Below are positions 33,022-43,639 of a stretch of 64,000 nucleotides of DNA, piece by piece. This DNA is from Ailanthus altissimus. Lineage: Eukaryota > Streptophyta > Magnoliopsida > Sapindales > Simaroubaceae. Every line of letters begins with the position of its first letter. Positions within the stretch are counted from its first letter, which is position 1. The position numbers were made by a program, and so were the translations under genes. The stretch covers positions 15,262,001-15,326,000 of the forward strand of contig OX327697.1 in NCBI GenBank assembly GCA_946807835.1. Direction: 5' to 3'. The notes beneath the pieces were generated by a model that was not told the origin of the DNA, did not search any database, and saw nothing but the letters and a program-made list of their open reading frames with translations.

Positions 33022-33357
33022 ATTTAAAATATTAACATTATTCTTATATCAAATCAATTATTGGATACAATTATATAAATTATTAACACACTAATGAACA
33101 TGGAAAAATAAAAATTTGTGCATGATAGGTGCCATAATATGAAACCCCTATTAAATATCGTGCATTCAACAAATTAGAACCATATTTCAACTCTTGCTAA
33201 TATATACTTTCCACTTTTTTCACTTTTAGTTTGACTCTTTTAATGTAGGAAAATTATTACTTTAGTTTTTGTTAAATTATTTATTAGATTCTTAACATTT
33301 CAAAAATTACTAATTATATTCTTTATAAATAAAAATAATAATATTTTAAAGATAATA
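33022..33357. other. AT-rich spacer between two elements
   Basis: About 335 bp with no coding or repeat structure seen. Confidence 0.6.
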
Positions 33358-33362
33358 AGAAA

Positions 33363-33558
33363 TGTAAGAAATGTAAAGAGAATATATTTCACTGTGAATA
33401 TAAACTGTACAATGGAGCCTTTATATAGGTTATAACCTTATTACAAAATAGAAAAATAACATAAATAAGAAAATAATATTTTACATTAATAACATGTATA
33501 TATGGTAGGAGAGTATAAATAAATTATTTCGGAATCATTCCAGAATTATTCCTTAATA
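33363..33558 (-). repeat. 3' LTR of the 33.4-kb copia
   Basis: 196 bp. The minus strand starts TATTAAGGAATAATTCTGGA directly after the purine tract and ends CATTTCTTACA. It matches 37759-37960 apart from small indels. Confidence 0.88.
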
Positions 33559-33599
33559 CTCCCCCTCAAACTCAAGATGGCGCAGTGGAAGCAAGTTTG

Positions 33600-34990
33600 A
33601 GTTTAGAAATTAGAGCATGAAAATGGTGCGGAAGTAGAGATTTGGTAAAGATATCAGCAGGTTGCTTCTCAGATGAGATGGAGTGGAGCATGATAGTACC
33701 TTGAGAAATGTATTGCCGAACAAGTGACAATCTGTTTCAATATGTTTAGTCCGCTCATAAAATACATCATTGTGGGCAATTTGAATAGACTTTGATTGTC
33801 ACAATAAAGAGGTGTAGCTCCAGTGTGAGAAATACTCATATCTTCAAAAAGCCAGCGGAGCCAGACAATTTCTTGAGTAGTATCTGCAAGAGCACGGTAT
33901 TCAGCTTCAGTACTCGAACGAGCAGTGGCTGTCTGTTTCTTACTTTTCCATGAAAGAAGAAAATCACCCAAAAAAAGACAAAATCCAGTAGTTGATCATC
34001 GATCTGTAGAATCACCAGCCCAATCCGTATCAGCATAAGCTCGTAACACAAAAGGAGAGTGAGCTGAAAAATAAAGACCGTGAAAAAATATACCTTTGAG
34101 ATAACATAGGATATGAAGAACTGCTGCATAATGAGAGGTACGAGGAGCAGCCATAAACTGATTGACAACATGAACAATATGAGCAATGTCTGGGTGAGTA
34201 ACTATAAGGTAAACCAAACTACCAACTAATTGACGATATATGGTAGCATCACTGAGAATAGTACCATCAGAGGATAGGAGTTTGGCATTAGGCTTTAGAG
34301 GAGTGGAGGCAGTCTTACTGTCTGTCAACCCAGCTTTAGCAAGTAGATCGGATACATATTTAGCCTGAGAAAGATAATACCCAATAGAGTCGGATAATAC
34401 TTCAAGGCTAAGGAAATAACTAAGATTGTCAAGATCTTTCATCTTAAAGTGTTGCTAAAGAAAGTTCTTGAGAATGAAAATACCAAGAAGATCATCACCC
34501 GTGATAATCATATCATCAACATAGATAAGAAGGAGAACACAATCTTGTACTGTCTTACAGACAAAAAGAGCTGAGTCATAGGGACTAGACTGAAAACCAT
34601 GCTGAAGAATAGTCCCAATAAACTTTGCAAACCATGCACGAGGAGCTTGTTTAAGACCATACAGAGCACGACAAAATTTACAGACTTTGCCTGGAGGATG
34701 TGGATAACCGGGAGGAGGCTTCATATACACTTCTTCAGTGAGATCACCATTGAGGAAAACATTTTTGACATCCTTTTGAAATAATGTCCAACCACGAACT
34801 GCAGCAATAGCCAATAAACTTCGAATAGAAGTAAATCTAGCAATTGGGGCAAAAATTTCTTCATAATCTATTCCATATTCTTGAGTAAAGCCTTTGACAA
34901 CAAGGCGGGCTTTATAACGCTCAATAGATCCATCAGATTTGGTCTTGATCTTGTACACTTATTTGCATCCAATGGTAGTTTTATTAGATG
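33600..34990 (-). pseudogene. Copia reverse transcriptase and RNase H (dead)
   Basis: The minus-strand RT runs from MYKIKTKSDGSIERYKARLV through GFTQEYGIDYEEIFAPIARF, ALYGLKQAPRAW and the intact catalytic LIYVDDMIITGDD. A stop follows near 34,455, then MKDLDNLSYFLSLEV. RNase H shows RAYADTDWAGDSTDR, SSTEAEYRALADTTQEIVWL and a frame-shifted C-terminal part. The motif order is normal. At least three stops or shifts are present. Confidence 0.92.
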
Positions 34991-34999
34991 GAAGAGTAA

Positions 35000-36060
35000 C
35001 AAAATCCCAAGTATGTGACTTTTTAAGGGCCTGTAATTCTTCTGTCATTACTTGCTGCCAAACAGGATTAGAACTAGCATCGAAATATGATTGAGGCTCA
35101 TATAAAGGTAGTAGAGAAACAATGATAATCACGAAGTTTGACAGGAAGTTCTCTTACCCGAGATGAACGACGAAGATAGGGAGTAAAGGAGGCCGCATGA
35201 ATGTTGAGAGCAGATCCTTTAGACGACATAGGAGGCTCAGAAGCAAGCGTCGTTTCAGCAGATTCACCTGTACGAAACTCAGAAGAAATATCTATAGGTA
35301 AAGTATCGAAAAAAAGATCAACAGAATTATCTGTAAAAAATTGTGACGTAGGAAGAGACACAACTTTAAAATTAAATATAGAGGAAAACATTGTATGCTC
35401 GAGAAAGACTACATAACGAGAAATACGAAGATGGTTAGATATAGGATCCCAACACCTATAACCTTTATGTTCTATCCCGTATCCCAAGAAGCAACATAAT
35501 CGAGTACATGGCTCGAGTTTAGTGTGCTTATATTTTTTAAGTAGGACAAAGCAAACACAACCAAATATTTTGAGGAGTTTGTAATTAGGTAGAGTTCCAT
35601 AAAGACACTCATAAGGTGATTTATTCTCTATAACAGGAGAATGAATACAATTAATGGTAAAGACAGCAGTTAAAGCAGCTTCTCCCCAAAAATGTTCAGG
35701 ACAAGAGGAAGAGATAAGAAAAGCACAAGTAATATCTAAAATGTGTTTATGTTTGCGTTCAGCTCTCCCATTTTACTGAGATGTACCAGGACAAGACCTT
35801 TGACATATAGTACCGTATTCCTGTAAAAGATTTAGAAAATTAAAGTCTCTATACTCCATAGCATTATCAGTGCGAAAAACCATAATAAGACATGAGAACT
35901 GAGTTTTAATCATCTGAGCGAAATTTCTGTAAATTTTAGTAAATTCGGATCGTTGTTTCATAAGAAATAACCAAATTTAACGAGAATAGTCATCAATGAA
36001 GATCACAAAATATTTGGATCCTCCCATTGTGGGATTTGAAGAATGACCCTATATATCAGA
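35000..36060 (-). pseudogene. Copia integrase core and linker (dead)
   Basis: The minus strand has VFRTDNAMEYRDFNFLNLLQ with the second catalytic Asp, then PGTSQ-stop-NGRAERKHKH with the catalytic Glu. EHFWGEAALTAVF, LPNYKLLKIFGCVCF and HKGYRCWDPISNHLRISRYV follow, then a Ser/Thr-rich linker ending in LRRSSRVREL. Several stops interrupt it. Confidence 0.88.
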
Positions 36061-36120
36061 ATGTACAAGATCAAATGGAGCATGGAATACAGTAGTACTA
36101 TTATCAAAAGGTAAGACTGG

Positions 36121-36888
36121 TTATTTAGCTAAAGGACATGTAAGACAATCATCTTTATTATCAGAAACAATACCTAAATGACCACTGGATACTAGAGATT
36201 GGATGCGATTGACTGACGCATGACCCAAACGAGAATGCCAAAGATGTAATGAAGGCACTGACAAGGTAGATGCTGCAGACGAAGGATATAGAAAGAATAG
36301 ATCTAAAGAAATAAGTTCATACAGACGTCCAACTTTGCGGCCTGTCCCAAGCGTCCGGCCTATCTTTGGATCCTGCACACAATAACCAGAAGTAGTAAAC
36401 AAGACATTAAGACCAAGTTTGCATAATTGACCAACAGACAAAAGGTTTAATGTAAGGTTAGGAATAAAAAAAATGTCAGATATAGATAGATTATGACAAG
36501 ACACTTGACCAACATGGTTAACTATCATAAAAGAACAATTAGCAGTTTGAATAGATGGTAAATAAGAATTAAGAGTTTTAGAGGAGAAAATTGTAGGATC
36601 AGAAGTCATGTGATTACAACATGCAGAGTCAAAATACCAAGAAGATTTACCTGAAAAATTAGAAGAGGCAGAAATTAAGGGTTTACTAGAATTAGAAAAA
36701 AGTTGACGGAGTAAAGATTCAAAGTTATTAGGGGAACAATTCACACCATCCTGTGCAGGAGTAACAATAAGTCCTATAAAAGCAGCACCTTGAGATGGCC
36801 CAAATATGTGACATAGGCTAGATAGAGCAGAACCAGCAGAATAATACTGAAAAGTACCACACTTATCCATAAATTTCAAAACCCTCAT
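36121..36888 (-). pseudogene. Copia protease and pre-integrase domain
   Basis: This is the longest open stretch of the element. The protease signature reads SSWYFDSACCNHMTSDPTIF, where the usual D-S-G is D-S-A. LPSIQTANC, SDIFFIPNLTLNLLSVGQLC, and the zinc domain LHLWHSRLGHASVNRIQSL...CLTCPLAK follow. The N-terminal residues (MRVLKFMDKCGTFQYYS) do not look like gag, so gag has been deleted or replaced. Confidence 0.9.
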
Positions 36889-36913
36889 TCCTTTTTCTTT
36901 TTTTTACTAATAA

Positions 36914-37197
36914 CAATTTAGTCCCTAAATTTATATTAATTACAAGTTAACCCCTAAACTTTTAATAATAAAAAATTGACCTCTCAAATTTAAATAATTA
37001 CAAATTAACCTCTATAAAATAATATAATTGTAAACTAGCCCCTGGACTTTTTAAAAATTACAAAATGACCCTAAAAATTATTATAATTGTAAAATAGCTC
37101 CAAAATTATTAAAAATTTTAAAAAAAGCCCCAAAGGAATAGAAAATTATAATCTGACTTTGAAATACTGAAAAGTTTGCAAACAGACCCCTAACAGG
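36914..37197. repeat. Degenerate 29-30-bp minisatellite, about ten units
   Basis: Successive units such as CAAGTTAACCCCTAAACTTT, TAAACTAGCCCCTGGACTTT and CAAAATGACCCTAAAAATTA follow each other every 29 or 30 bases from 36914 to about 37197. Each unit has a CCCC/CCTC core and an AT-rich tail. They lie in the copia leader, between gag/protease and the GC-rich repeats. Confidence 0.85.
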
Positions 37198-37199
37198 AA

Positions 37200-37620
37200 A
37201 CAGTGAACTTTAGGTGGCACGTTCGGCTTACTCCGACCTTCGATTGATGTAAACTCAGCTTTGTTTGAACGGCCAATGAATGGGGTTTCTTTCGGTCTAG
37301 GCAGTGTCGGTCACATCCCCGTAGAACGGTCAGGATCTGAAGTGAAAGTGACAAGCGGCGATGGCGTTCCAACGGAGCGTCCGGCGGTTTCAGACCTCGG
37401 ATTAGCGCATCATCGACGGCGTTGAAACGACCGATGACTGAGGATTATTTTGGTGTGGGTAGTGTCGATCACATCGTCGTAGAACGGCCGGGATCTAAAG
37501 TGACAGTGGCCGACGACAGTGGTATTCTAGTTGCGCGTCCGGCGGTTTTCTGCCTCGATTGGTGCATCGTCGACGGCGTTGAAATGGCCGGAGGAGTTTG
37601 AGTAATCTGAGATGGGCAGT
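37200..37620. repeat. GC-rich 158-bp tandem repeat, about 2.6 copies
   Basis: Units are 37304-37461 and 37462-37620, preceded by a partial third copy from about 37200. Anchors are GTGTCGGTCACATC/GTGTCGATCACATC, GTAGAACGG, GCGTCCGGCGGTTT and TCGACGGCGTTGAAA. The GC content contrasts sharply with the surrounding DNA. No long open frame crosses it. Confidence 0.85.
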
Positions 37621-37758
37621 GGCTAGGACGGTAAGATTTCAAAATTTTTCGGTGACTTTTCGAAAAACTCCGGTGGATTCTATCGGGTTTTGAAAAAAAA
37701 ATTTGGCAAATCTCTAACTAAACAAAATAACAGTGAAAAAATCAAAACTCTGATACTA

Positions 37759-37960
37759 TGTAAGAAATGTAAAGAGAATATATTTTATTGTGAATATAAA
37801 CTGTACAATTGAGCCTTTATTATAAAATAGAAAAATAACATAAACAAAAAAATAATATTTTACATTAATAACATGTATATATAATAAGAGAGTATAAAAA
37901 AATTATTCTGAAATCATTGCAGAATAATTCTAGAATTATTTATAGAATTATTTCTTAATA
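37759..37960 (-). repeat. 5' LTR of the 33.4-kb copia
   Basis: It matches the 3' LTR, with a small internal duplication of AGAATTATT near its plus-strand right end. The minus strand ends CATTTCTTACA, followed directly by the primer site TAGTATCAGAGTTTTGAT (37741-37758). Confidence 0.88.
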
Positions 37961-37964
37961 AGAA

Positions 37965-38624
37965 TTATTCTTTAATAATAATAATAAATAACAAAAAAAT
38001 GTTTTTAAAAAACGAAATATTAACCTTTTACATTTTGACTATGAAATATAAAATGTTTATATCTGGGTTATACTGTAGTACTAAAAAATAACATTAAAAA
38101 ATAATCAAAATCATTATAGATTGAGATTTAGATGGAGAAAAAGTCACTATAAATCTAGATTTTTATAGAGTTTGGCCTTAAAAATTAAAAAAAAAAATAG
38201 AAAAAGTTGAATTCTAAGTGAGTTTACATTTTCAAATCTCATTTTAGTGTTAGGCATTATCTTAAAATAAACTACCAAGGTTTTAAATATTTTTCATTCT
38301 CTCTCTCTTTTCATTCTTTCTTTCTTTTTAATAAATACCCCTTAATTTGATGTTGAGCACCTCTTCTTCTTAATATTAAAGTTGCCATTCAAAATTTTCT
38401 CAAATGTTAAAGGAGAAAAATACTTTTTTCTTGGGAGTGGTGATATTGGTTATGTTATTATTAGAATTGATATTCGAGAAATTATTGATTACTTGTATCA
38501 TTTTTTAAAAATATATATATATTTTTTAATTTCTAGGTTTTGAAACACAAGTCAACTCACTTTCTTAGAGTTATGATTAAAATAAGTTAGTTATCGACAA
38601 AAAAAAAAAAAAAATGGACCTAGC
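37965..38624. other. AT-rich DNA with simple repeats, no gene
   Basis: A (TAA)n run begins near 37,975, a CT-rich run lies at 38,300-38,330, and an A16-type homopolymer is near 38,600. There is no coding signal. Confidence 0.6.
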
Positions 38625-38639
38625 AAGATATTTTGTCTT

Positions 38640-38761
38640 GGAAAATACGAGGGTTCAATTAAGTCTAATGTCTCATATCTTTACTTAAGTTTAAATTCTC
38701 CCTCTCTTAAACGATGCGATGCGTGTAGTAATATATATATGTATGTAATCCCTAAAAAAGA
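38640..38761 (+). mobile_element. SINE relic with 15-bp target duplication
   Basis: It is flanked by AAGATATTTTGTCTT (38625-38639) and AAGATATTTTGCCTT (38762-38776). The body has GAGGGTTCAATTAAG, AATGTCTCATATC and a B-box-like AGTTTAAATTCTCCCTC, followed by an (AT)n-containing tail. It aligns with the insert at 16997-17093 and so belongs to the same family, with a fuller 5' end. Confidence 0.7.
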
Positions 38762-38776
38762 AAGATATTTTGCCTT

Positions 38777-40434
38777 AGAGTTAACCATTTTTAATTAGGA
38801 TTTGTATAAATTGACAATTATGGATAATGAGGCTTTTCATGCGGTGATTTCAAAAGTGGCCTTTCTTTTTAGAATATTTTCTGTGAGTCTTGAAGACTAA
38901 AAAGCTAACATTGTGGAGCTGGGCTTAATTAATCATGAGTGAAACTTGAGAGAGATTGAGAGAAGGAATAGCATCCCTCTTAAACTCTCATTTGAACTGA
39001 TTACAATTTGTGTTTAATAGGGTTTTAAAAGGCATTTTGCTATTTAAGAAGAGTGAATATGATCGCATACATACTATATATATATATATATATTATATTG
39101 TCTAAATGACATATTCTAAACTCCTAAATACAAAAATGATGATATTTTCTTCTTGTTTAATAATATCTTTAACACATTGAAAGTATCATATTTAGATACG
39201 AGAACCATAATCCAGTTTAGCATTTTTTTTTAACTCTTCGTTAAAGATATGATTATTTGAGTCTCTTTACATGTTTTCTGAGTTTTTTTTTTGTTTAAAG
39301 CTGACCCTTCTTTTTTTAGAAAAAAAAAAGAATAAATATATATTTTTTTAAATATCCCTATTTTAATGCATTATTCTTTTTTTACCATCAACAAATTTCT
39401 AATTTTTTTTAGTCAAAAGATAAACTTTAAGGTACTTTTTCAGCTCAACCATATTTCTTTCAAATTAGAATAATTCAAAAAAGAAAAAATTCAAAGGCCC
39501 AAAAAAACACACACATATTTCTCTTTAAAGATATAATCAAATAGATGAAAAAATAAAATTTAATTTTAATGAAGATTTAAAACGTGATTTGTGATTGATT
39601 CTTCATGATCTAAAAGTGTATAGATTTTTTATTATTAAAGTATATAGATGAGATGGATAAAATTGAGAAGAAAGATGATATTGAGATCATGGATGATATA
39701 GATGAGTTAGAAGATAATTGGTCATTTACATCAATATGAATTTTACCATATCCGGTCCTTGATTTTGACCAACCGCCAATATTTGATGAATTTGTTGAGG
39801 TTAAGAAGTATGATGAGATAATAAACAATACAATTTAGTTCTATTCTCTTTATTCAAATGAAAGATTATAATTGTTGAGATTTTTTAACGTATAAAGGAG
39901 TTTGAGGAACATTCATTAATCATTGACTGTTTTAAGAATTTGCATGAATATCTTTTGAAAATTTGATTATTGAAGAGTTTGTTTTTTTGTCATTATAGTA
40001 ATTAGATGGACATTATTATGAAGATTGAAAAGTTCAAAGTTCATAATTTATATTAAAATATTATTTTTAAAATTTGTTCTAGTGCAGCTAAGACTCAATC
40101 GAAGAAGAATTTAAACAAAATGCGAGGACAAATGTTGACAATTTATATGAATGAATTTGTATTAAAAAAAAATTATATATGTAGTAGTATTCTAAATTAA
40201 ACTTAGATAAAATAAAATTAAAATTGGAATTGAAGGACTTGAGGACGGGGCATTTTTAAAGGTAAGAATATCTATAGCAGTAGCAATGTAGGCCAAAAGC
40301 ATAGGTTGTCTTCTCAGTGTCTATTAAGAGATATTACCATAATATTGTCGTTTAGCCTCAATTCACAAACAATTAGAAAACACGCTACTAAAATACTCGG
40401 CCCATCTGTCTCTCAGTTTCTAATATATGCTAAT
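38777..40434. other. AT-rich intergenic DNA
   Basis: It contains a (TA)n microsatellite near 39,068-39,092 and many homopolymers. An acidic 28-codon plus-strand frame near 39,650 and its Ser/Ile-rich minus-strand shadow (39,610-39,828) are low complexity. No gene is supported. Confidence 0.55.
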
Positions 40435-41252
40435 TCACGGGGTTGTAATTAAGGACGGTAAAAAGAAAAAAAAAAGAAGGAAAACTGGATAAATTGGATT
40501 GGTTCGAACCAAATCATTAGATTCGGTTTGGTTTTCATAATTTTTTTAAAAAAAATTATTCGATTTTTATTATTAAGAAAATTGAACTGTTTGGTCTGAT
40601 TCTAGTTTTGCTATACATATAATTGGAATCGAACCGAAAAAATTAATTTTTTTAATTATTATTATTTTAAAATATGAATATGAGAAATTAAATGAATTTT
40701 ACCTTAAAAATTAGTTTCAGAATTCAAATGGTTATTTTTTTTTAAAATTATTAATATTTCATAACGAATAAAATAAACTGAAATGTTGTTTGATTTAAAA
40801 TTAGCTTTAACTCAAATGATAAAGTTGAGGTAATTGCCTTCTTAAATTACGAGTTCAAATTTTAAAAAGTTTAATTTTTTAATTATTAAAATCTTAAAAT
40901 TAAATATAATAAAATAGACTATATTTTAAATAAAAAGCAAATTTTAGCTCAGTTGATAAAGTAGAGTAATAGCCCTGTTAAGGTCTTAGGTCCAAATCTT
41001 GTATTTTTTTAATTATTAATATTTTAAATTTTAAATATAATGCAATGTAATGTGTTTTAAATTAAAAACTACCCTTGATTCAATTGGTAAAGTAGATGTG
41101 TTAACTTTCTCAGGTCTTGGTTCGAGCTAGCTACTTGTGCTTTGGCAAATTCATTTTATTAAAATGGATAGTTTAAGATTGATAAATCGGTTTGATTTTG
41201 GTCAAAACTGGACCGATTAGGTCATTGTTTACCCGTAATCACAATCTCGTGA
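40435..41252. repeat. 0.8-kb block framed by a short inverted repeat
   Basis: The left end TCACGGGGTTGTAATTA (40435 onward) is matched by TCACGAGATTGTGATTA on the minus strand ending at 41252, followed by GACGGTAAA against CGGGTAAA. Just inside are GGTTCGAACCAAATC-like and CGGTTTGRTTTTGG-like stretches. I find no clear target duplication. The block contains the tRNA-like array and may be a non-autonomous DNA transposon or a composite. Confidence 0.45.
40805..41150 (+). repeat. Tandem array of three tRNA-like SINE units, about 130 bp each
   Basis: Starts are at about 40805, 40942 and 41072. Each has an A-box-like segment (TTAGCTCAGTTGATAAAG in the middle unit) and, about 30 bp later, a B-box-like segment (AGGTCCAAATC; GGTTCGAGC in the third). 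An AT-rich tail with TTAATTATTAAT..TTTTAAA follows. A partial tail precedes the first unit. This is the layout of tRNA-derived SINE bodies in head-to-tail order. Confidence 0.7.
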
Positions 41253-42011
41253 CATGCCTCCATTATCTCTTGCTGCTACTATGTTTAAGTTGTTTATTCT
41301 TAAATTTTTTTTGTTACATATCTTAATTTATATGTTGCATTTAAAAAACTTTAAAATATAACGAATTTTTTTAAAAATAAAAACTTTAAAATTTGAAATA
41401 AAAGAATCAGCAAACTCTTCCATAGTGTAGATTATAATAAAATGACTCGTTTTACATCACAATGATAACCCCTTATCAATATTTAAAAAGAAACACTCTA
41501 CATAAAAAGTCTGGTATCTGTACCCAGAAAAATGAAAAGGAGAAGAGACAGAATAAGAAAGGGAAAGAAGAATATGAGCTGCATTGTACTAATTAATTAG
41601 ATGAGATAAGTATTAACAAAATTATTTATTTTATTATTGATATACACCACCTCTAGAAAAACTTCCAAAATTTGTTAAGAATTTTGTCAAATGCTTCTTG
41701 TTAAGACAACATATTCACCTAACGGAGCATGATTTGTTACATCGTTCTACTTTGAAAAACTATGTATTTGGACACATATTTGCTATCCGATTGACCATAA
41801 TAATGGAATATCGATCACAATCTATACATCTTAGACTTTGTCCCAATAATTCATGGCTAACTAAGCTAACCCTAATCCTTTATCCGAAATATTAATACTT
41901 TGCATTTGTTCTCTTCATGGTTTCTCATGCGGCTTGTTTCTTCATATTATATTTATATACATCTCCAATATCCATCCAGTTGCTAAAAGCTAGCGTTACC
42001 AGAGAAATTTT
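41253..42011. other. Intergenic spacer
   Basis: Two plus-strand frames (41,698-41,895 and 41,917-42,108) are open by chance and have no recognisable motifs. The second runs into the LTR at 42012. Confidence 0.55.
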
Positions 42012-42464
42012 TATTAAAATTACAACACCAAATAAAATTAATTACAACATCAAACCTAAGATTAAACCTAAATATTTACAAGTCCAATTCTTGAAAATTT
42101 TAAATTAGGTAAGATATTTTAAAGTTAATAATTAAGGAGATAAGTATTATAAACTTATGTGGTTAATAATTTTTACATTATTTTATTTGTGTGATTTTAG
42201 TTTGTTGAAACTAAGTATAAATACCCCATTCCCTCATTTAGTTTTGCAAGCAAGCAAGTTAAGAATAAAGAGTTGATCAAGTATTTGATCAATTGTTGAG
42301 AGTTTAGTGTGTTAGAGAATTGAGCAAATAATAAAGCTCAACAAAGAGTATATGAGTGTTGAGTTATGAGTGAGAAAAAGTGGGAGTTTCTAAAATTTAT
42401 ATTGTAAGTTTTAGGTTTGTTGTATTAATAAAAGTGTTTTATTTGTGTTCCATTATTCTCAACA
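42012..42464 (+). repeat. 5' LTR of the 42-kb copia
   Basis: It starts TATTAAAATTACAACACC (TG decayed to TA) and ends TTCTCAACA. A TATA box TATAAATA lies at 42216-42223. Confidence 0.9.
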
Positions 42465-42699
42465 ATTGGAATCAGAGTGTGACTGTTTAAGACTGCTCAA
42501 GTTGTAGGATTTTTAAGAATTCTGAGTATGCTCTGTGGTTGCAGCTTTGACTGATTTTCCACATTAGAAAGGGCTTCTAGAAATTGTGAATGAGTGAGCT
42601 TCTATGTGTCGTGAGTAGTTTGTGACTCTACAAGTTTGTTGACAAAACTTGTTTGGTATTACCGAGGTACTACCAACACGATGGGTGACCTTCAAGTCG

Positions 42700-43560
42700 T
42701 TGGAGGAATCAAGAAACTCATAACCAAAATTACAATACATGAGCGATGTTGATGGAGTATTACCTTCAAGGCCAAGATCTTTGGGAGGTCGTTGGCGGGA
42801 ATGAAGTGAAGCAGCCAATAGACGAAGCCATTTTAAAGAAGTGAAAGGTAAAAACTGGTAAGGCTATGTTCGCCATTAAGACCACAGTTGAAGAAGAAAT
42901 GTTAGAGCATATAAAGAATGCCAAAATGCCAAATGAAGCATGTGACACTTTTACATCATTCTTCTCAAAGAAAAACAACATGCGACTACAGCCTCTAGAG
43001 AATGAACTGTTGTCAATTGCACAACGCAACATGACGATCAACCAATACTTTACAAAGGTAAAGTCCTTATGCCGTGAAATATCTGAGTTAGATCCTGCTA
43101 CTGCTATTGTTGAAACTAGGATAAATAGAATTATCATCCATGGTTTGAGGCCCGAGTATAGAAGTTTTATTACTGCTATACGAGGCTGGCCAACCGAACC
43201 ATCTCTTATTGAATTTGAAAATTTGTTTGCTGATCAAGAAGAAATTGCCAAGCAAATGGGTGGGGTCTCATTAAAAGGCGATGAAGAAGCACTCTACATG
43301 GACAAAAGAAAAGGTCGATTTAAACGACGTGCTGGTGGAGGATCTAAAAGAGATGATGACAAGATAAAGAGTCATCACCAAGAAGGTAGCTCACAGACAG
43401 AGGGAGTATGGAGGATCGTGGCAATGGTAGTCAGTCCAATCAAAAAGAAAAAAGTTTGAAGGAAAATGCTACAATTGTGGAAAAATAGGACACATGAAAA
43501 AAGATTGTTGGTCCAAAAAAAGGTTTGCTAAGGGTAATGCTGCCACATCAAACTCAAAAA
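42700..43560 (+). pseudogene. Copia gag with zinc knuckle
   Basis: Open from 42866 to 43459 with KNAKMPNEACDTFTSFFSKK, MTINQYFTKVKSLCREISEL and GLRPEYRSFITAIRGW, all typical of copia gag. The zinc knuckle KCYNCGKIGHMKKDCW follows at about 43,460-43,505 after a shift. The N-terminal part before 42866 is broken by stops. Confidence 0.9.
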
Positions 43561-43639
43561 GAAAAAGTAAAGATCAGTGGGATGCTGAAGCATCTGTCGC
43601 TATAGAGAGAGAAGATCATCACTCTTAGTGATAATGCTT

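Larger units (their letters stand above)
33363..37960 (-). mobile_element. Minus-strand copia element with short LTRs and a repeat-filled leader
   Basis: Short LTRs of about 200 bp lie at 33363-33558 and 37759-37960 (plus-strand start TGTAAGAAATGTAAAGAG). A primer site TAGTATCAGAG on the minus strand abuts the 5' LTR, and a purine tract TTTGAGGGGGAG precedes the 3' LTR. AGAA flanks both ends (33359-33362, 37961-37964), a probable 4-5-bp target duplication. Protease, integrase, RT and RNase H relics are in copia order. No gag is seen; the 0.85 kb where it should start is two tandem-repeat arrays. Confidence 0.88.

Noticed and set aside
39610..39828. Minus-strand Ser/Ile-rich frame
   Set aside because: Low-complexity shadow of GAT/ATG-rich plus-strand text.
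41698..42108. Two plus-strand frames before the 42-kb copia
   Set aside because: No motif. The second runs across the LTR boundary at 42012, which a host gene would not do.
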